A stretch of DNA of 64,000 nucleotides from Phytopythium helicoides (taxonomy: Eukaryota > Oomycota > Peronosporomycetes > Pythiales > Pythiaceae), in assembly GCA_024867545.1 (NCBI GenBank), contig JANFNE010000019.1, positions 992,001-1,056,000 on the forward strand, given 5' to 3'. Below are positions 43,799-54,932 of the stretch, in pieces. A program made the position numbers and the translations under genes. How positions within the stretch are numbered: the stretch's first letter is position 1; each line of letters starts with the position of its first letter. Under the pieces are notes generated by a model that saw only the letters and a program-made list of their open reading frames with translations, was not told where the DNA came from and searched no databases.

Positions 43799-45374
43799 AT
43801 GCACCGCAACCAGCAGACCAAGCCGTCGGCCCGCGGCAAGAGTCCTCGAGGCCGACTCCGGTCAGGAGATGAGCCGTCATCCGCCGCGGTGCTGACTGGG
43901 AGTCAGGTCGCGAGTCCGCCGGCTGCCGGCGCCAGCAGCTCTGCCGCCAAGTCCCCCGTGACGGCTCGGACGTCGTCCAAGAAGTACACGGATGCCGAGC
44001 GCATCGAGAAGCACCGAGCGGTTGTGAGGCGCGGGTACTACCAGAAGAAGGTCTCTCCTTCGTTGCACTCGCCTCCCTCATGCTGGGCTGACCTTGTGAC
44101 ATCGAGCAGGCCATCAAGGCACAGCTGCGGCAGGAACTCGGCGAGCTCGAGCTGCAGTACAGAGCTGTGATGGCACACACGTCGCCACCCACCACGCCGA
44201 CTGACTGGGCTCCGCACTGTGCGGGCTGTGCACACGTTGAGAGTCTTCGCCAGCGCTTTAAGGAGCAGGTAGGAGCGGTCATTTGGCTTGGAGGAGACCA
44301 TTTCTCGCTAAGGTCTTACGAAATTGCGCTTTTGCTCTCGTGGACTGTAGGTGCTCGAGACGGAAGCACTACGACGGGAGAACGACGCGCTTGAGAAGCG
44401 CCTGTGGCAACACACCGACTTTCTCGACAAGCTGCAGTGGTATCTGTCGCGACAGGTAGAGTTCTCTAGATCATGACAGACTCCGGATGGTGCAATGCAT
44501 TGACACAGCAGTGGTGGACGTTGAATGATCGTTGCAGGCCGAAGAGGAGCGCGTGGGGAGGCTGCCACCCCAGCCGCAGCTTCAGGAGTCCGAAGACAAG
44601 AACGACGAGCCTCTTGTTGCCTTATTGACAACCACGCGGAAAGATCGGCAGGCCATCGCGCCAGTCTCGTTTGCTCCATTGACGACGAGCGAGTGCGTGG
44701 CTATTGCACAGCAAGCACAGCGAGAGATTTGCTCTCAGACGCGGTGTCCAGGCTTCCGAGATGCGGGACCGCCTGTCATGGGCTGGAACCGTATGCACAA
44801 GTTTGGCGAGACGAGCAAGTTTTCTCTGCTCAAGTGCTTTTACGGACGTCGCGCGAGTACGTTGGCTGCTCGCACCTGGGAGCTGTACGCAACTACGGAG
44901 CTGCTCGGACAGCTCTACAGTCGAGGCAAGAACGTGCGCTTTGATGTGCTGCAACGCGTAGACGACGAGAATGTGCTGCTTCGTCGAACCATGCAGACAG
45001 AAGATCTCGTGGGACCGAAAACGACCTTCTTCCTCATGGCGAGGCGCGAAGCAAGCACCGACGACGGACGAACACAGCATCAGATCCTCTTCCGGTCAGT
45101 GGACGAAGATCGCATCCCCACGGGAGCTCTTGAGCGAGACGGGTGGCTGGAGATGTTCTATTGGATCTGCTTTGACGACTGTGATGGCGCTAAGGATAAC
45201 GATTCCTTTCACAACAACCACATCGAAAATGGACCGTTCTGCCAAGTCGAGTTCGGCGGCCACGTGCCGTGCATCTCGGTCGCCGACACCGCCTTCTGGA
45301 CCATGGAGTTCCTTTCGTATATCCTACGACTCGAAAATCACGCCGTCGACTCAGTGTTCAACATCAACCTGTAA
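43799..45374 (+). CDS. bZIP-START-like protein G5, 4 exons
   Basis: Exons 43799-44050, 44110-44268, 44351-44455 and 44538-45374; introns 59, 82 and 82 bp, all phase 0; 450 residues. A Ser/Ala/Pro-rich N-terminus precedes the basic region (EKHRAVVRRGYYQKK) with Tyr at the usual Arg and His at the usual Asn. The first intron is at the family position; two extra introns bracket the second coiled coil (VLETEALRRENDALEKRLW). The C-terminal half (GWNRMHKFGETSKFSLLKC ... VLQRVDDENVLL ... VPCISVADTAFWTMEFLSYILRLE) keeps the START-like pattern though its sequence is far from G1-G4. Confidence 0.82.
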
Positions 45375-45492
45375 GCATGTAACAGTGACAATCGAGATAT
45401 AAAAGCTGCAGTCGACCTGCAGTAACTTTGCACGCTTTCATTGATACAATCGTGATTCACTATGTACTACATAACACGCTGTCGGGTCGTCA

Positions 45493-47379
45493 TCACTCGA
45501 ATGCGAGTGTGTTCCCGACGAGAACCGCCTCCCACTCCCGGCAGGCTCGTGCGAAGTCAATTTGGACAGATCGGTCGTCATGGAGTGGCGCAATCGACAC
45601 TTCCGGAGTGGCGTAGGCAATAGTCACTTGACTTTCCGGTGGTGATTTCGACGAAGGCTTGATTGAAATCCTAACACCACCCACAGCTCCAGTCAGTGAC
45701 AACAAAGAAGTGGCAACCAGCATTGCAAATTTACGAACCAGCATCTCGAAGTGCCGTTTTCCGCACTCGAAGCCTCGTAACTGCAATTTTCGCTCTTCCA
45801 CTGGAGTGGTTGGAGCAACAACATGCACCCTTCACCCTCAATTGGATCGCACGCACACAAGTACAGATCTTGCTGCGTCGAGGCGGAACCATCGCTACCC
45901 TGGTCCGTCACTGAGACCAAGACACGATCAATGTCGATGGAGTGAATCACAGACACATCCACTTTACGAGAACGCCACGGGCACCATAGCGAGAGCACCG
46001 GGCTGCCCGAGCCTCCCTTTAAAAGCTCGAGAGTGCGGCGACCAAGATCCATGGGCAGCTTATCGCTTTCGATGCGCTTCGAGCTCAAAAGAACGCGGTC
46101 AGATTTGCTGTTGATGGAGCTGAGGTCCCACCCAAATACATTGTCGCCATGATTCGTTTCTTGAGGCTGAACATCGAGGCTGAGTGGGAGCACTCGCTTG
46201 ATAATTGCGTCACACTCGAGCTTAGTGATCGGCTCAAGAGCGAGGAGCTCAGTCGGATAGAGGGCACTCTCCATGCTTCCACCTCTCTTGATAGCTGCGA
46301 GCTCGGCATCCACAAGCCACTGCAGCGTATCCCGTGTTTTGGACAAATCCGTGGAAGCGTCCACGAGCTCTGCGTGCTGCTTGCGCAATGCCTCTTTCTC
46401 AAGCACAAGCGCCACAAACTTGTCCCGCGTGGACGCCTCCCCACTCACCGGGGGTCTGTCACGCGCCAGCAGCCGATCAAACTCGCTTCGCACCGCCTCA
46501 TGCTCGTCTCGCAGCGCTGCTAGCGTGTTCTACAAACACAAGACAGAAAGTCTTAGAATATGGCGCGACACGATTTACCACGAAACAACGCACGATCTTC
46601 TTGTAGTAGCAGCGGCGGAACACGACACGCTGCTTGGCGCGCCTGCGCACGCCACGAGCCTCCTCTTTCGTGCGCGGTTTCTCCTCTTTTCTCTTCTTCT
46701 GCTGCTTCTTTGGTTTTTCCTGCTCAGCATCCAGGTCGAGACGCTCTCGCTCATGAGATTGCTCTTGACGAAGAAGCTCTTCCTGATGCTGATCCTTCTT
46801 CTTCAGCTCATCTTCATAGTCTTCAGCCGGATGTTGTCCTTTATGAGGACGCTTCCTCTGCTTCTTCCTCTGCTCCTGCTGAGCCTTCTCCTGCACTTGA
46901 ACCAGCTCTTCTTGCTCCTGACGCCGCTTGGTCTCCTTCTTCTGGTGAACAGCTTGACCCTTTTGCTGCTGTGGCTTCTTGTTGACGTCCCCAAGGCCCT
47001 GGGCCCTCTCCACAGCCTGCTGCGTGGCTCTCAGCAGCAGAAACAGCGGGTTCTCTTCGTCCTCCTTGGACCACTTGGAGCCCTCAGCGGCCTCAGTCAG
47101 CCCCAGGAAGCGCGCAGACGCCCCCGACACCAGCAGCTCCCCGAACGCGCGCTGCCGCTCGTCCTCTTCGCATCTGCGGACGCCCACTGACCGTCAGCCA
47201 CTCCCGTCCACAACAGTCCACAGTGAGGACCGTCCACAGTGGGGACCGTCCACACGTCCGCGCGTCCACAGATCCACAGATCCACAGATCCACAGATCCA
47301 CACGTCCACACGTCCGCACTGACCTTGACTGGGGCCCGTCGTCCGCGGGCCGGTCGTTCAGCAGCTCGACGATCCGCAT
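45493..47379 (-). CDS. bZIP-START-like protein G6 with long charged N-terminus, frame broken near 45830
   Basis: Exons 47324-47379, 46594-47173 and 45493-46529 (introns 150 and 64 bp). It opens MRIVELLNDRP, like G8 (MRIAELLND). Exon 2 holds about 130 residues of Lys/Glu/Gln-rich, probably coiled-coil sequence before the basic region (RRRAKQRVVFRRCYYKKI), with Tyr at the usual Arg and Gln at the usual Asn. One base is missing near 45828-45836 (after EGEG), moving the last 110 residues (APTTPVEERKLQLRGFECG onward) to another frame; with it restored the protein would be 557 residues. The first intron contains the GATCCACA repeats. Confidence 0.74.
47271..47302. repeat. (GATCCACA)4 minisatellite inside intron 1 of G6
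   Basis: Four perfect 8-base units GATCCACA, flanked on both sides by related GTCCACA and CGTCCACA words from about 47195 to 47320. The tract lies within the 150-bp intron of G6. Confidence 0.85.
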
Positions 47380-48246
47380 GGCCGTGGGGCTCGAACGGCG
47401 GCCAAGGCGCAGACTGCTGGGGAAGAAAGCTGCGGATGACTCGGCCCATCAACGAATTAGGTCACGATTTAGAAATGGAGAGATCTGATTGGGCCACACT
47501 ATTCCCACCCAAACCATACTGAAATCAAGATAAAGTGGACCCCGCACTGGCGCTAAAACTAAAACGTGGAGAAGTAATAATGTGAAGTGGTGTCAACTCG
47601 CCATCGGATGAGTGTGCGAGTTTGTTTGACAAGCTGATGGACAGCTCATCACCTCCAATCCACACATGCAGGCGATCCGATCCATCCAACCACTTGCTGC
47701 ATCTCCTGCCCCAATCACCACGTCGCTCCAAGCATCACGTCGCTTCAAGCATCACACCATTCCGAGCTCTGAAACCTACAGTAGAGGCTCCTTAACAGGC
47801 TCAGCATGCAGCGTGGAGCCACCTGAAATCAAGGCGCGAGGCTCACCATGTCGCTCCCGAGGATGGTTCATGGCTGCCTCTTGCACTCTCGCCTGGCTCT
47901 GCTGCGAGTGTTTACCGAGAGAGCTTCAACTCCAGGCCGTCTGGCCTCCACTTTCGCGCAGAGACCTTGACGGAGAGTGCCTCGTGGCGTGACGCACCGC
48001 CGCTCTTTCAACTGATAGGCCCCGGCGAGCACACCGTCACCGAGAGTCACGACTTGCCGTTCATTTCAAATCGATTGCGTTGTCCCTTCAACGCCCGGAG
48101 GTACACTGTTGTAGAGACCCACACGCGCCAAGTGGACCCCACAAGGCGTGTGGACGTGGCACGGATGCTGCTCGCAGGTCGGCTAGTCAATTTGCCCTCA
48201 TTCCTCAATCGGCAGGACAACCGGCGGAACGACCCAGCATCCCACG
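47380..48246. other. divergent upstream region of G6 and the nucleoside transporter
   Basis: About 0.87 kb between two divergently read genes. Apart from the initiator listed separately, no feature is recognised. Confidence 0.5.
48197..48204 (+). promoter_or_regulatory. probable oomycete initiator of the nucleoside transporter
   Basis: CTCATTCC followed by TCAATC, 43 bases before the ATG. It fits the initiator consensus YTCAYTYY; the flanking element is imperfect. Confidence 0.5.
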
Positions 48247-49607
48247 ATGGAGTCCCCCGGGAAGGACGAGAAGCTCATCGCGCGTGACACTACGCTCGAG
48301 GACGGCCGCGATGGGATGCCCGAGGACATCTACCAAGACTTTGTCAAGAACGAGCGCTTCATCTACTTCTCGCTCATGTTCCTGAATGGCTCGGTGCTCT
48401 GGGCATACTACTCGTGCTTAAGCGCTCAGACCTTCTACCAGGACCGCTTCACCAACTCGGGGCTCGATTTTTCCTTCCTCACGACGCTGTGTACGTCGTG
48501 GCCCATGTGGCTCGGGCAGACCGTGCAAATGGTCTTCGGACTTGACAAGAAGCTCGGCCAGCGCATCCGCGTGCACGTCGGCTACGCGATCTTCCTTGTG
48601 CTTTCCATCCTCATCATGGTCTTCAGCGCCATCGACTTTCACGACGAGAAGACCGGCGCCATCCTCGTGCTCGTGTGCTTCGGACTCATCGGTTGCTGCA
48701 ATTCGCTCACCGAGTCGACGTACTACACGTTCGCGGCGCTGCTGCACAAGCCCTAAATTCACGTCGGCCGTGCAGATCGGTAACGCCACGGCCGGCGTGG
48801 TGAACATCACGGTCCTCACGATTTTGCGACTCGCCGTGGGTGGCGTCCATGAGACCTCGAGCTCGGCTTCGCTTGCCTTCTACCTCTTCTTTGGACTGCT
48901 CTGCTGCATACTCGTCGGTGCACTGCTGCTTTATCGATACCTCATCCAGGTGCCATGCGTCAAGTTCCTCATGGATCGCAATGAGGAGTCGGCCCGCAAC
49001 GAGCACCTGGCGAGTCTGTCGCCTGCCTGAGACGGTCAGCAACCTCGCTCGGATTTTCAAGAGCATCTGGGCACCTGCGCTGACGCAGTTCCTCGTGTTC
49101 TTCGTGACACTTGCCATCGTCCCGGGTGTCGGATGCACGGGTGCGCGAAACTTGTACCCACCGTACAGTGATGTCTCGCATGACCTGACCAATACCTGGT
49201 ATTGCTCTCCGGGCATTCTTGGCGCCTACGACTACGGCGACTGGATCGGGCGTCTCGCCACGACGGGGATCGTGTATCAGTTCTTCAACATGAAGTGGGC
49301 ACTTGGACTGTCGGTTCTGCGTGTTGCATTCCTGCCACTGCAGCTCATGGGCATTGCCGGCACGGACTTGTATTCGTTCGGCTCATCCATCATGGGCTCA
49401 ATCTCGTACAACATCATCCTGAACCTGTTCATTGGTCTCTCCAACGGTCTACTGGCGACTGTCACGATTGGCAAGGCGCCATCGCTTCTCAAGCCCGAGG
49501 ACCGCGAGTCCGGGGGTGCGCTCATGGTTTGGTTCCTCTTCCTGGGACTCTGCACGGGCTCCACCTTCGGCTTTTTCATTAGCGAGTACAGTTTGCTTGG
49601 ACTGTAA
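48247..49607 (+). CDS. equilibrative nucleoside transporter (ENT/SLC29 family), two frame breaks
   Basis: An integral membrane protein of about 452 residues with some 11 hydrophobic segments (FIYFSLMFLNGSVLWAYY, HVGYAIFLVLSILIMVFSAI, LVCFGLIGCCNSLTESTYY, IFKSIWAPALTQFLVFFV, NIILNLFIGLSNGLLATVTI, LMVWFLFLGLCTGSTFGFFI). The order and the C-terminal NGLLATV / GSTFGFF features fit ENT proteins, which move nucleosides or nucleobases across membranes. The frame changes twice, each by one extra base: at CCC TAA ATTC (stop at 48754-48756) and before the TGA at 49028-49030 in the TM6-TM7 loop. With both removed the frame is 1359 bases. The hydrophobic segments on both sides are intact. Confidence 0.85.
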
Positions 49608-50173
49608 TGTGGCCGCGAGGATAGATCTGATTGAAGTGAAAATCAGCTGGACAGAATCATCCATGTATGTCTCTCAGCTGTTTTCGCGTGATGAGCAATC
49701 TCCAATCCCATGTATTGCACGCTTGACCTCTCGACATCGTCGTGCGAAGCTCCTCTTCGAGCTGTGTCGCACGGAAGCCCCAATGTAGCAGATGAACAGA
49801 GAAACAAGCTACGTTCGGAGCAAGAATCTGGTTCGCGATCTGCAGAGACTGTTACTTCGAGTTGAATCCTGTCCAAGCAGCTTGCAAATCAACGCGACAC
49901 CACGCGCGCTGTGCGCTTTCGTGCGGCTCATGCCGAGGTTTAAATTACGTTTAGGTCGTTAACTTATAAAGCGGCCATCGCCCGGAGGCACCAGCTCCCG
50001 CCACCTTCTGCAATTCGAAGGTGGAGGCCGGACGAGGCCGCCCGCGTCTATGGGGTTGATTTATGTTTGAATGGTGCTTGAAGTCGAATTCCGTGTAGTC
50101 GATCGAGAATTCCGTCTAGACGATCGAGAATTTCTCGTGTGTGAATAGTTGTTGATGAAGTCTGTGAACGAAC
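49608..50173. other. intergenic, no gene
   Basis: 3' flanks of the transporter and G8. A perfect-looking inverted repeat CTTCTGCAATTCGAAGG-like segment near 50004-50020 and two GATCGAGAATT words at 50102-50130 are the only structure seen. Confidence 0.45.
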
Positions 50174-51095
50174 TCACTGCTCGATGGCCGGCTTGAACAG
50201 CTCGAGGCCCTAAATAAAGTAGGAAAACATTCACGTTAGCGTTTATGCCCAAGGATCACGATCGATTTCCGTTGACAATGAACGCACCTTATGGTTCGAG
50301 TCGAGCAGCTGGCGAAGACGGCCCTGGTTCTTCATGTAGTACTCATCGGCGAGGCGGCGGAGGCGCCGGTTCTCCTTGCGAAGCGAGTCCTTGACGTCAA
50401 GCGTCTCCACGTACATGGAACGCAGACGCAGGTCCTGCTCGGACAAATCGCCAGATGCAAATGCGGTCTCGTCCTTTGCCTGGCGAGCGCGCAGCGCGGC
50501 GCGGAAGCTCTCCTCGAGCGTCTCAACCTCTTCGCGCAGCGTCTTGATGGTGTTCTGTGAGAAGAAGATTTCAACATGCGCACTGTTAGCAAGAGAATTG
50601 ATCGTCGCATTTCAAATCGACCTTCGGAACGTACAATCTTCTTGTAGTAGCAGCGCTTGACGATGAGACGCTGCTTGGCGCGGCGGTCGGCGTCCGACAC
50701 GGCAGGGAAGAGCGCGCGGGTGCTGCGTTTCTTGCCGCTGGGAGCCGAAGTGGTCAGCCGTCGAAGAGTCTGCAGCAGCCTCCGGTGCGCTGGTGAGGCG
50801 AGTGATGGCCACGAAGGGCTCAGCCGTGAGTGCGCTCGCGGACCGCGTGACCGTCGACTTGGAGCGCTTGCGCACGGCGAAAGGCGCCCGAGGAAGCTGC
50901 TCCGCGCTTGCGGTCCTCCGGACAGGACGACGAGTGTTCGTCGTCAAAGTCGACGTCAAGCTCGCGGTCGGCGCTGTCTCCGCTGTTGGAGCGCGCAGGC
51001 GCCGACACGGAGCGGCCGAGCGCCAGCGCCGAGGCCGCGTCCGTGCGCTCCTCGTCGATCTCGCCAATGTCATTGAGCAGCTCTGCGATGCGCAT
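50174..51095 (-). CDS. short bZIP-like protein G8, no START-like part, two frame breaks
   Basis: Exons 50635-51095, 50288-50554 and 50174-50209 (introns 80 and 78 bp). N-terminus MRIAELLNDIGEIDEER shared with G6, acidic Ser/Asp segment, then basic region DRRAKQRLIVKRCYYKKI, zipper TLREEVETLEESF and a second coil SLRKENRRLRRLADEYYMKN; it ends after PAIEQ without the globular domain of its relatives. Exon 1 changes frame twice, each by one extra base (near 50893-50905 and 50720-50745); with both removed the protein is 253 residues. Tyr at the usual Arg, Gln at the usual Asn. Of all members this looks most like a plain bZIP factor. Confidence 0.72.
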
Positions 51096-53375
51096 GGTGC
51101 TCTGCTTGTACGTAGTGGTCGTGGTCGTGGCTTCTGGTGGCTGCTGCTGTCCTGTTAATCGGAGACTGTGCCCTGTGCAGCGTGGATGGATTGACACACC
51201 ACCGCAGATGGAGGTGTGGAGGTACGTGGGCGAGCAAGTCCCCAACGTGCGGCTGGATAAATAGCGACGCCAACGAGTCGGCGAACGCTAAGTGTGTCTG
51301 CCTGGCGACAGATTCGGTTGTGGGGCATGGGCGAGAGGGACACCTCACCCCGAGTGCGACAGCTAGACGAGGACGCATCCATCCGATCCGCAGCCGCAAC
51401 GGACATTAGTCCACCCTGCGTACGTAACGATCAGCGTCGCCACGGGCTCTGCGGCGCCGTCCACGCGTTGCCACGTCGCGAGACAGTGGCACCGAGGCGA
51501 GTGCAGCCACCGGACGACCGCGCGAAGCCCATCGCCGTCCTTGAACTGCCTTCGAGAGACGGGCGAGGATCAAGACGATGCCCGCGTAGCTAACGGCGAA
51601 TTCGTATAGTGCAGCAAAGTGAGACCGAGGCGAAAAGTAGATCCGATATACATACACGACTACATTAGTGTGCAAGTCGCCGCGTTGCACACTCGGTACG
51701 TTTGCAGCGCCTGGAACGAGTCAGCGAGTGGGGGTTGGTGGTGGACGACCCCGGGCCGCGCGCTTACACATGGGTGAGCGTAGGACTCGCGACTCGCCGC
51801 CTCGGTGAACTCAGGCACAGTCAGTTCCGACGGCCTGTTACTCACCGCGACTGCGATCTTTTTGGTCGTCGGTCGCAACCACGAACTCGCCAAGATACGT
51901 CTCGGCATGCGTATTGTCGAGGCGCGGCGGCGCGCTCATGCGACCAGCAGACACAACACGACAATGTCTCGTCGTCCGAAGCGGAGTTGGGTAGATAGCA
52001 AAGCTGGACGCTTCTCTGACGCTGAGGATGGCAGTCAGCACGCACGACCAATGCTAGCTAGCAGTTAGCACCACGATGGGCGTGTCCACCAAGCACGCTA
52101 GCGGCCGCATATGGATCTGTTTCGTGGTGCTCTTCTGCGTCACCCAAGATCCGAGGATCGTGTTGGTCATTGGCAACAGCAGCCAGCAATCACGTAGCAT
52201 CCTCCGAGTCGGAGTACTTGATTGATTCTGCATCGCATGAAGCGGATGTCGCACTCGCAGCAGCCAACAACGACCAGCCGAAGATCGCGTGCATTGCATG
52301 CGGACCACGACGCCCCCGGCTCCAAGCTGGAGCTCCGGAGCGCCGTGTCTCGAGCGTCGATCGGCACCGGGAGGAGCAGCTCCAGGTGCGTAACGCCCGC
52401 GGATTTGTGGCTGAGCTGCTTGTCGACTGGTGTCTCAACGCGGCTCCGTTAGCAACGACGAGCGAGCCGGGCTCCAACTTTTTTTTCGCGGCCCCGCGGG
52501 CGAATCCAGTCCGCGGTGAACCGCACACTTCAACTGTCGAAGTAATAAATGGGACGGATGGTAGTTTATTCGATCACACTTGGAATTTGTATGTGGATGG
52601 TCCGCATAGCTGACTCGATGTGTAAACTACCGGCTATCCCGACTAGCAAACGCCAGCTGGTTCCCACGAACTGAAAATCCAGGCTTTGCAGTGCGCAGCA
52701 AGTGAGACCGAGCTCGACTCGGTGTTTGAAGCCCAAGCAGGGGGCGATCACCTAGAGCGCCATGCTCCGGTGCTTCAGTCGATCACGCGGCAAGCAGACA
52801 TACCGCGTCAATACAGCGGTCAGGGGGAAAGCGCTCAGATGGCAATTGTCGTCTCCGCTCGTTCGCTTGGTTTTGGATGAGCACGTCGCAGCGCTAAACA
52901 AGCGTGCGAAACGATCACTCACTCGGAAAATAGGATGACACTGTGAAGGAGTAACGCGCCAACTCGGATGATTTGGAACGTCAGCGAGCTTGCTGGTTTC
53001 AACACCAGAAGAGTCACTCTGTGCATATCCACCTTGCTGAATCTCCTTCAATTCGCCAGTTTTTTTTTTTTTTTTTCAATGACAGGATCGATCCAAGCCA
53101 TCGGATGAAGCTGTCAGCAGATTCCAATGGCCACGCCAGCGGCAGCAAGTTTAGCAACAATTTGACTCGCGGTAAACTCACACGCATGGTCGGTCATGGT
53201 CACACCGAACGTCGCTACAATACAAGAAAAATGGACCTTTTTGATCACCTAGCCCTATCCATTAATTCAGTATGAAATTCGAGATAGCCATAAAACCACT
53301 GACTTACCAGTTGAACGTGCATTCCCACGTCGGCTTGTCGATCTGGTCGGCCCACAGTGCAGTCGGAGGCTCACG
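51096..53375. other. 2.3-kb intergenic region, no gene supported
   Basis: Between divergent G8 and G9. It contains short open frames without protein-like features and a run of 17 T at about 53060. No repeat or element recognised. Confidence 0.5.
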
Positions 53376-54793
53376 ATGGCAGGCGCGTCGTCCGCGAGCG
53401 CGTCCGCGTCCGCGCGGCGCTCGTCCACCGAGGAGCAGCGCGCCAAGAACCGACTCGTGGTCAAGCGCTGCTACTACCGCAAGCTCGTACGTCGCGTCCG
53501 GTAGTTTTCCGGCCGGCCGCGTCCGGTAGTTTACCGGCCGGCCGCATCCGCGCGGACGCTCTGCGGAGACCGACTAACGACCTCGTGCGTCCACGCGCAG
53601 ACCACGCTTCAGGACCTGCGAGCGCAGGTGTCCGCGCTTGAAGACCAGTACACTCGCCTTCTGGCGGCCCACGTCCGCGCGGACGCGACTCCGTCCCCGC
53701 CGTCCCCACCGCCGTCCACAGCGTCCTCACCCGTGTCCACAGCGTCCACAGCGTCCACAGCGTCCACAGAGTCCACACCGTCCACGCGGCCTACATCCGC
53801 TTGCTGCAGCTCCGCGAAGCGCTCGCACATGAGAACCGCGCACTGCAAGCTCTGGAGGCGCAGCACTCGGCGGCGGAGCGCTCGATCGCCCAGCTCCAAC
53901 GCTTGCAGCTCAAGGCCGCGGCCGCCGTGTCCGAGGCCGCGGAGGCCAAGCGAGCGGCTCCGCCGGACCTCGCGGCCTTCCGTCCACTGTCCCTGGCCAC
54001 GTGCTTGGCTGTGGCACGAGCTGCGTATCGGGAGATCCGCTCGTTCCGAGAGAACCGTGCGCAGTGCGCGAGCACGGGACTGAGCTTCTTGGGCTGGCGG
54101 GACCGTCGGCTGCTGGACCAGCGGAAGCAGATTGTGCAGTTCTCACTCGAGAAGGTGTTCGAGGACATCGAGGCGGACGCTGTCGCTGACCGCGTGTGGG
54201 GCGTGCTGTCCGACCCCGAGGGCGTCGCCAAAGCCTACCCGCGGTCCGTGAACGCGCGCTTCCAGGTGCTCCAGCACGTCAGTGACGATGCTGTGATTTT
54301 TTACCATTCGCTCGAGCGCGAGGATGCTCCGGACGTCCGCATTCGCGCGCTCATCCTCGCCATGCGTATCAAGGTTGCGTACCTCGAGGACGTCGGGGTC
54401 GTCGCGCCAGTTGACAGTGACAACGACGACATCGCCATGAGCGACAAGGAGGAAGGAGCCGACGACGACGCAGGGCCTACGCTCATCCTGTACAGAGGAC
54501 TCGACCCCAAGCGGTTCCTGCGCGAGGGCTCCGACTCTGAGAGCGAGGTAAAGAAGGAGCGACGAGGACGTGTCAAGCTCGAGCCGCAGACCGAGGATGT
54601 TTGGATGGATACGTTTGTGTGGGGCCACATCGACCGCGCGGGCGACCAAGGCCAACACTGCGTGGACGACTTCGGCGGCATCATTCAAGGCACTGCACTT
54701 GCGACGGCTGGCTGGTGGATGCTTGAGATCCTGAACATGGCGCTGCGCATTGAGGTCGAGGCGTTTGGTCCGCAGCTACGTTTGCGCACGTGA
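53376..54793 (+). CDS. bZIP-START-like protein G9, Asn retained, frame change in a repeat tract
   Basis: Exon 1 is 53376-53486 (37 codons: Ser/Ala run then EEQRAKNRLVVKRCYYRKL). After a 114-bp intron exon 2 begins TTLQDLRAQVSALEDQYTRLL. The basic region NRLVVKRCY aligns without gaps to the Fos-type NKMAAAKCR, keeping Asn and Cys but with Tyr for the final Arg. Within a GTCCACAGC repeat (53733-53780) the frame moves by one missing base or an unseen intron (no GT-AG pair over 50 bp fits), then continues VHAAYIRLLQLREALAHENRAL to the stop at 54793. START-like part includes FLGWRDRRLLDQRKQ and a Lys/Asp/Glu insert (DKEEGADDD). Confidence 0.76.
53733..53790. repeat. GTCCACAGC minisatellite in G9
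   Basis: Four to six 9-base units GTCCACAGC with edge variants (GTCCACAGA, GTCCACACC). It sits between the zipper and the second coiled coil and coincides with the frame change of G9. Confidence 0.8.
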
Positions 54794-54932
54794 CAACAGG
54801 CAGGCACATGAAACAAATGCAATGAAAACAATAGCATCTGCATGAATTCGGACCAGCCGGTCGAGGCCGGTAATGCAGCTTGGATTGCATACTTTAATCT
54901 GCCCGCGACGCCACGTGACCTCGCGATGGTCG

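Noticed and set aside
46273..47190. 305-codon Leu-rich frame, apparently a membrane protein
   Set aside because: Exactly antisense to the Lys/Glu/Gln-rich exon of G6, whose codons read Leu/Phe on the other strand.
47195..47320. Possible CRISPR-like array
   Set aside because: Units are 8 bases and contiguous without spacers, inside a spliced intron; a minisatellite.
52170..52613. 147-codon frame upstream of G9
   Set aside because: No recognisable features; interrupted by low-complexity sequence and unsupported by context.
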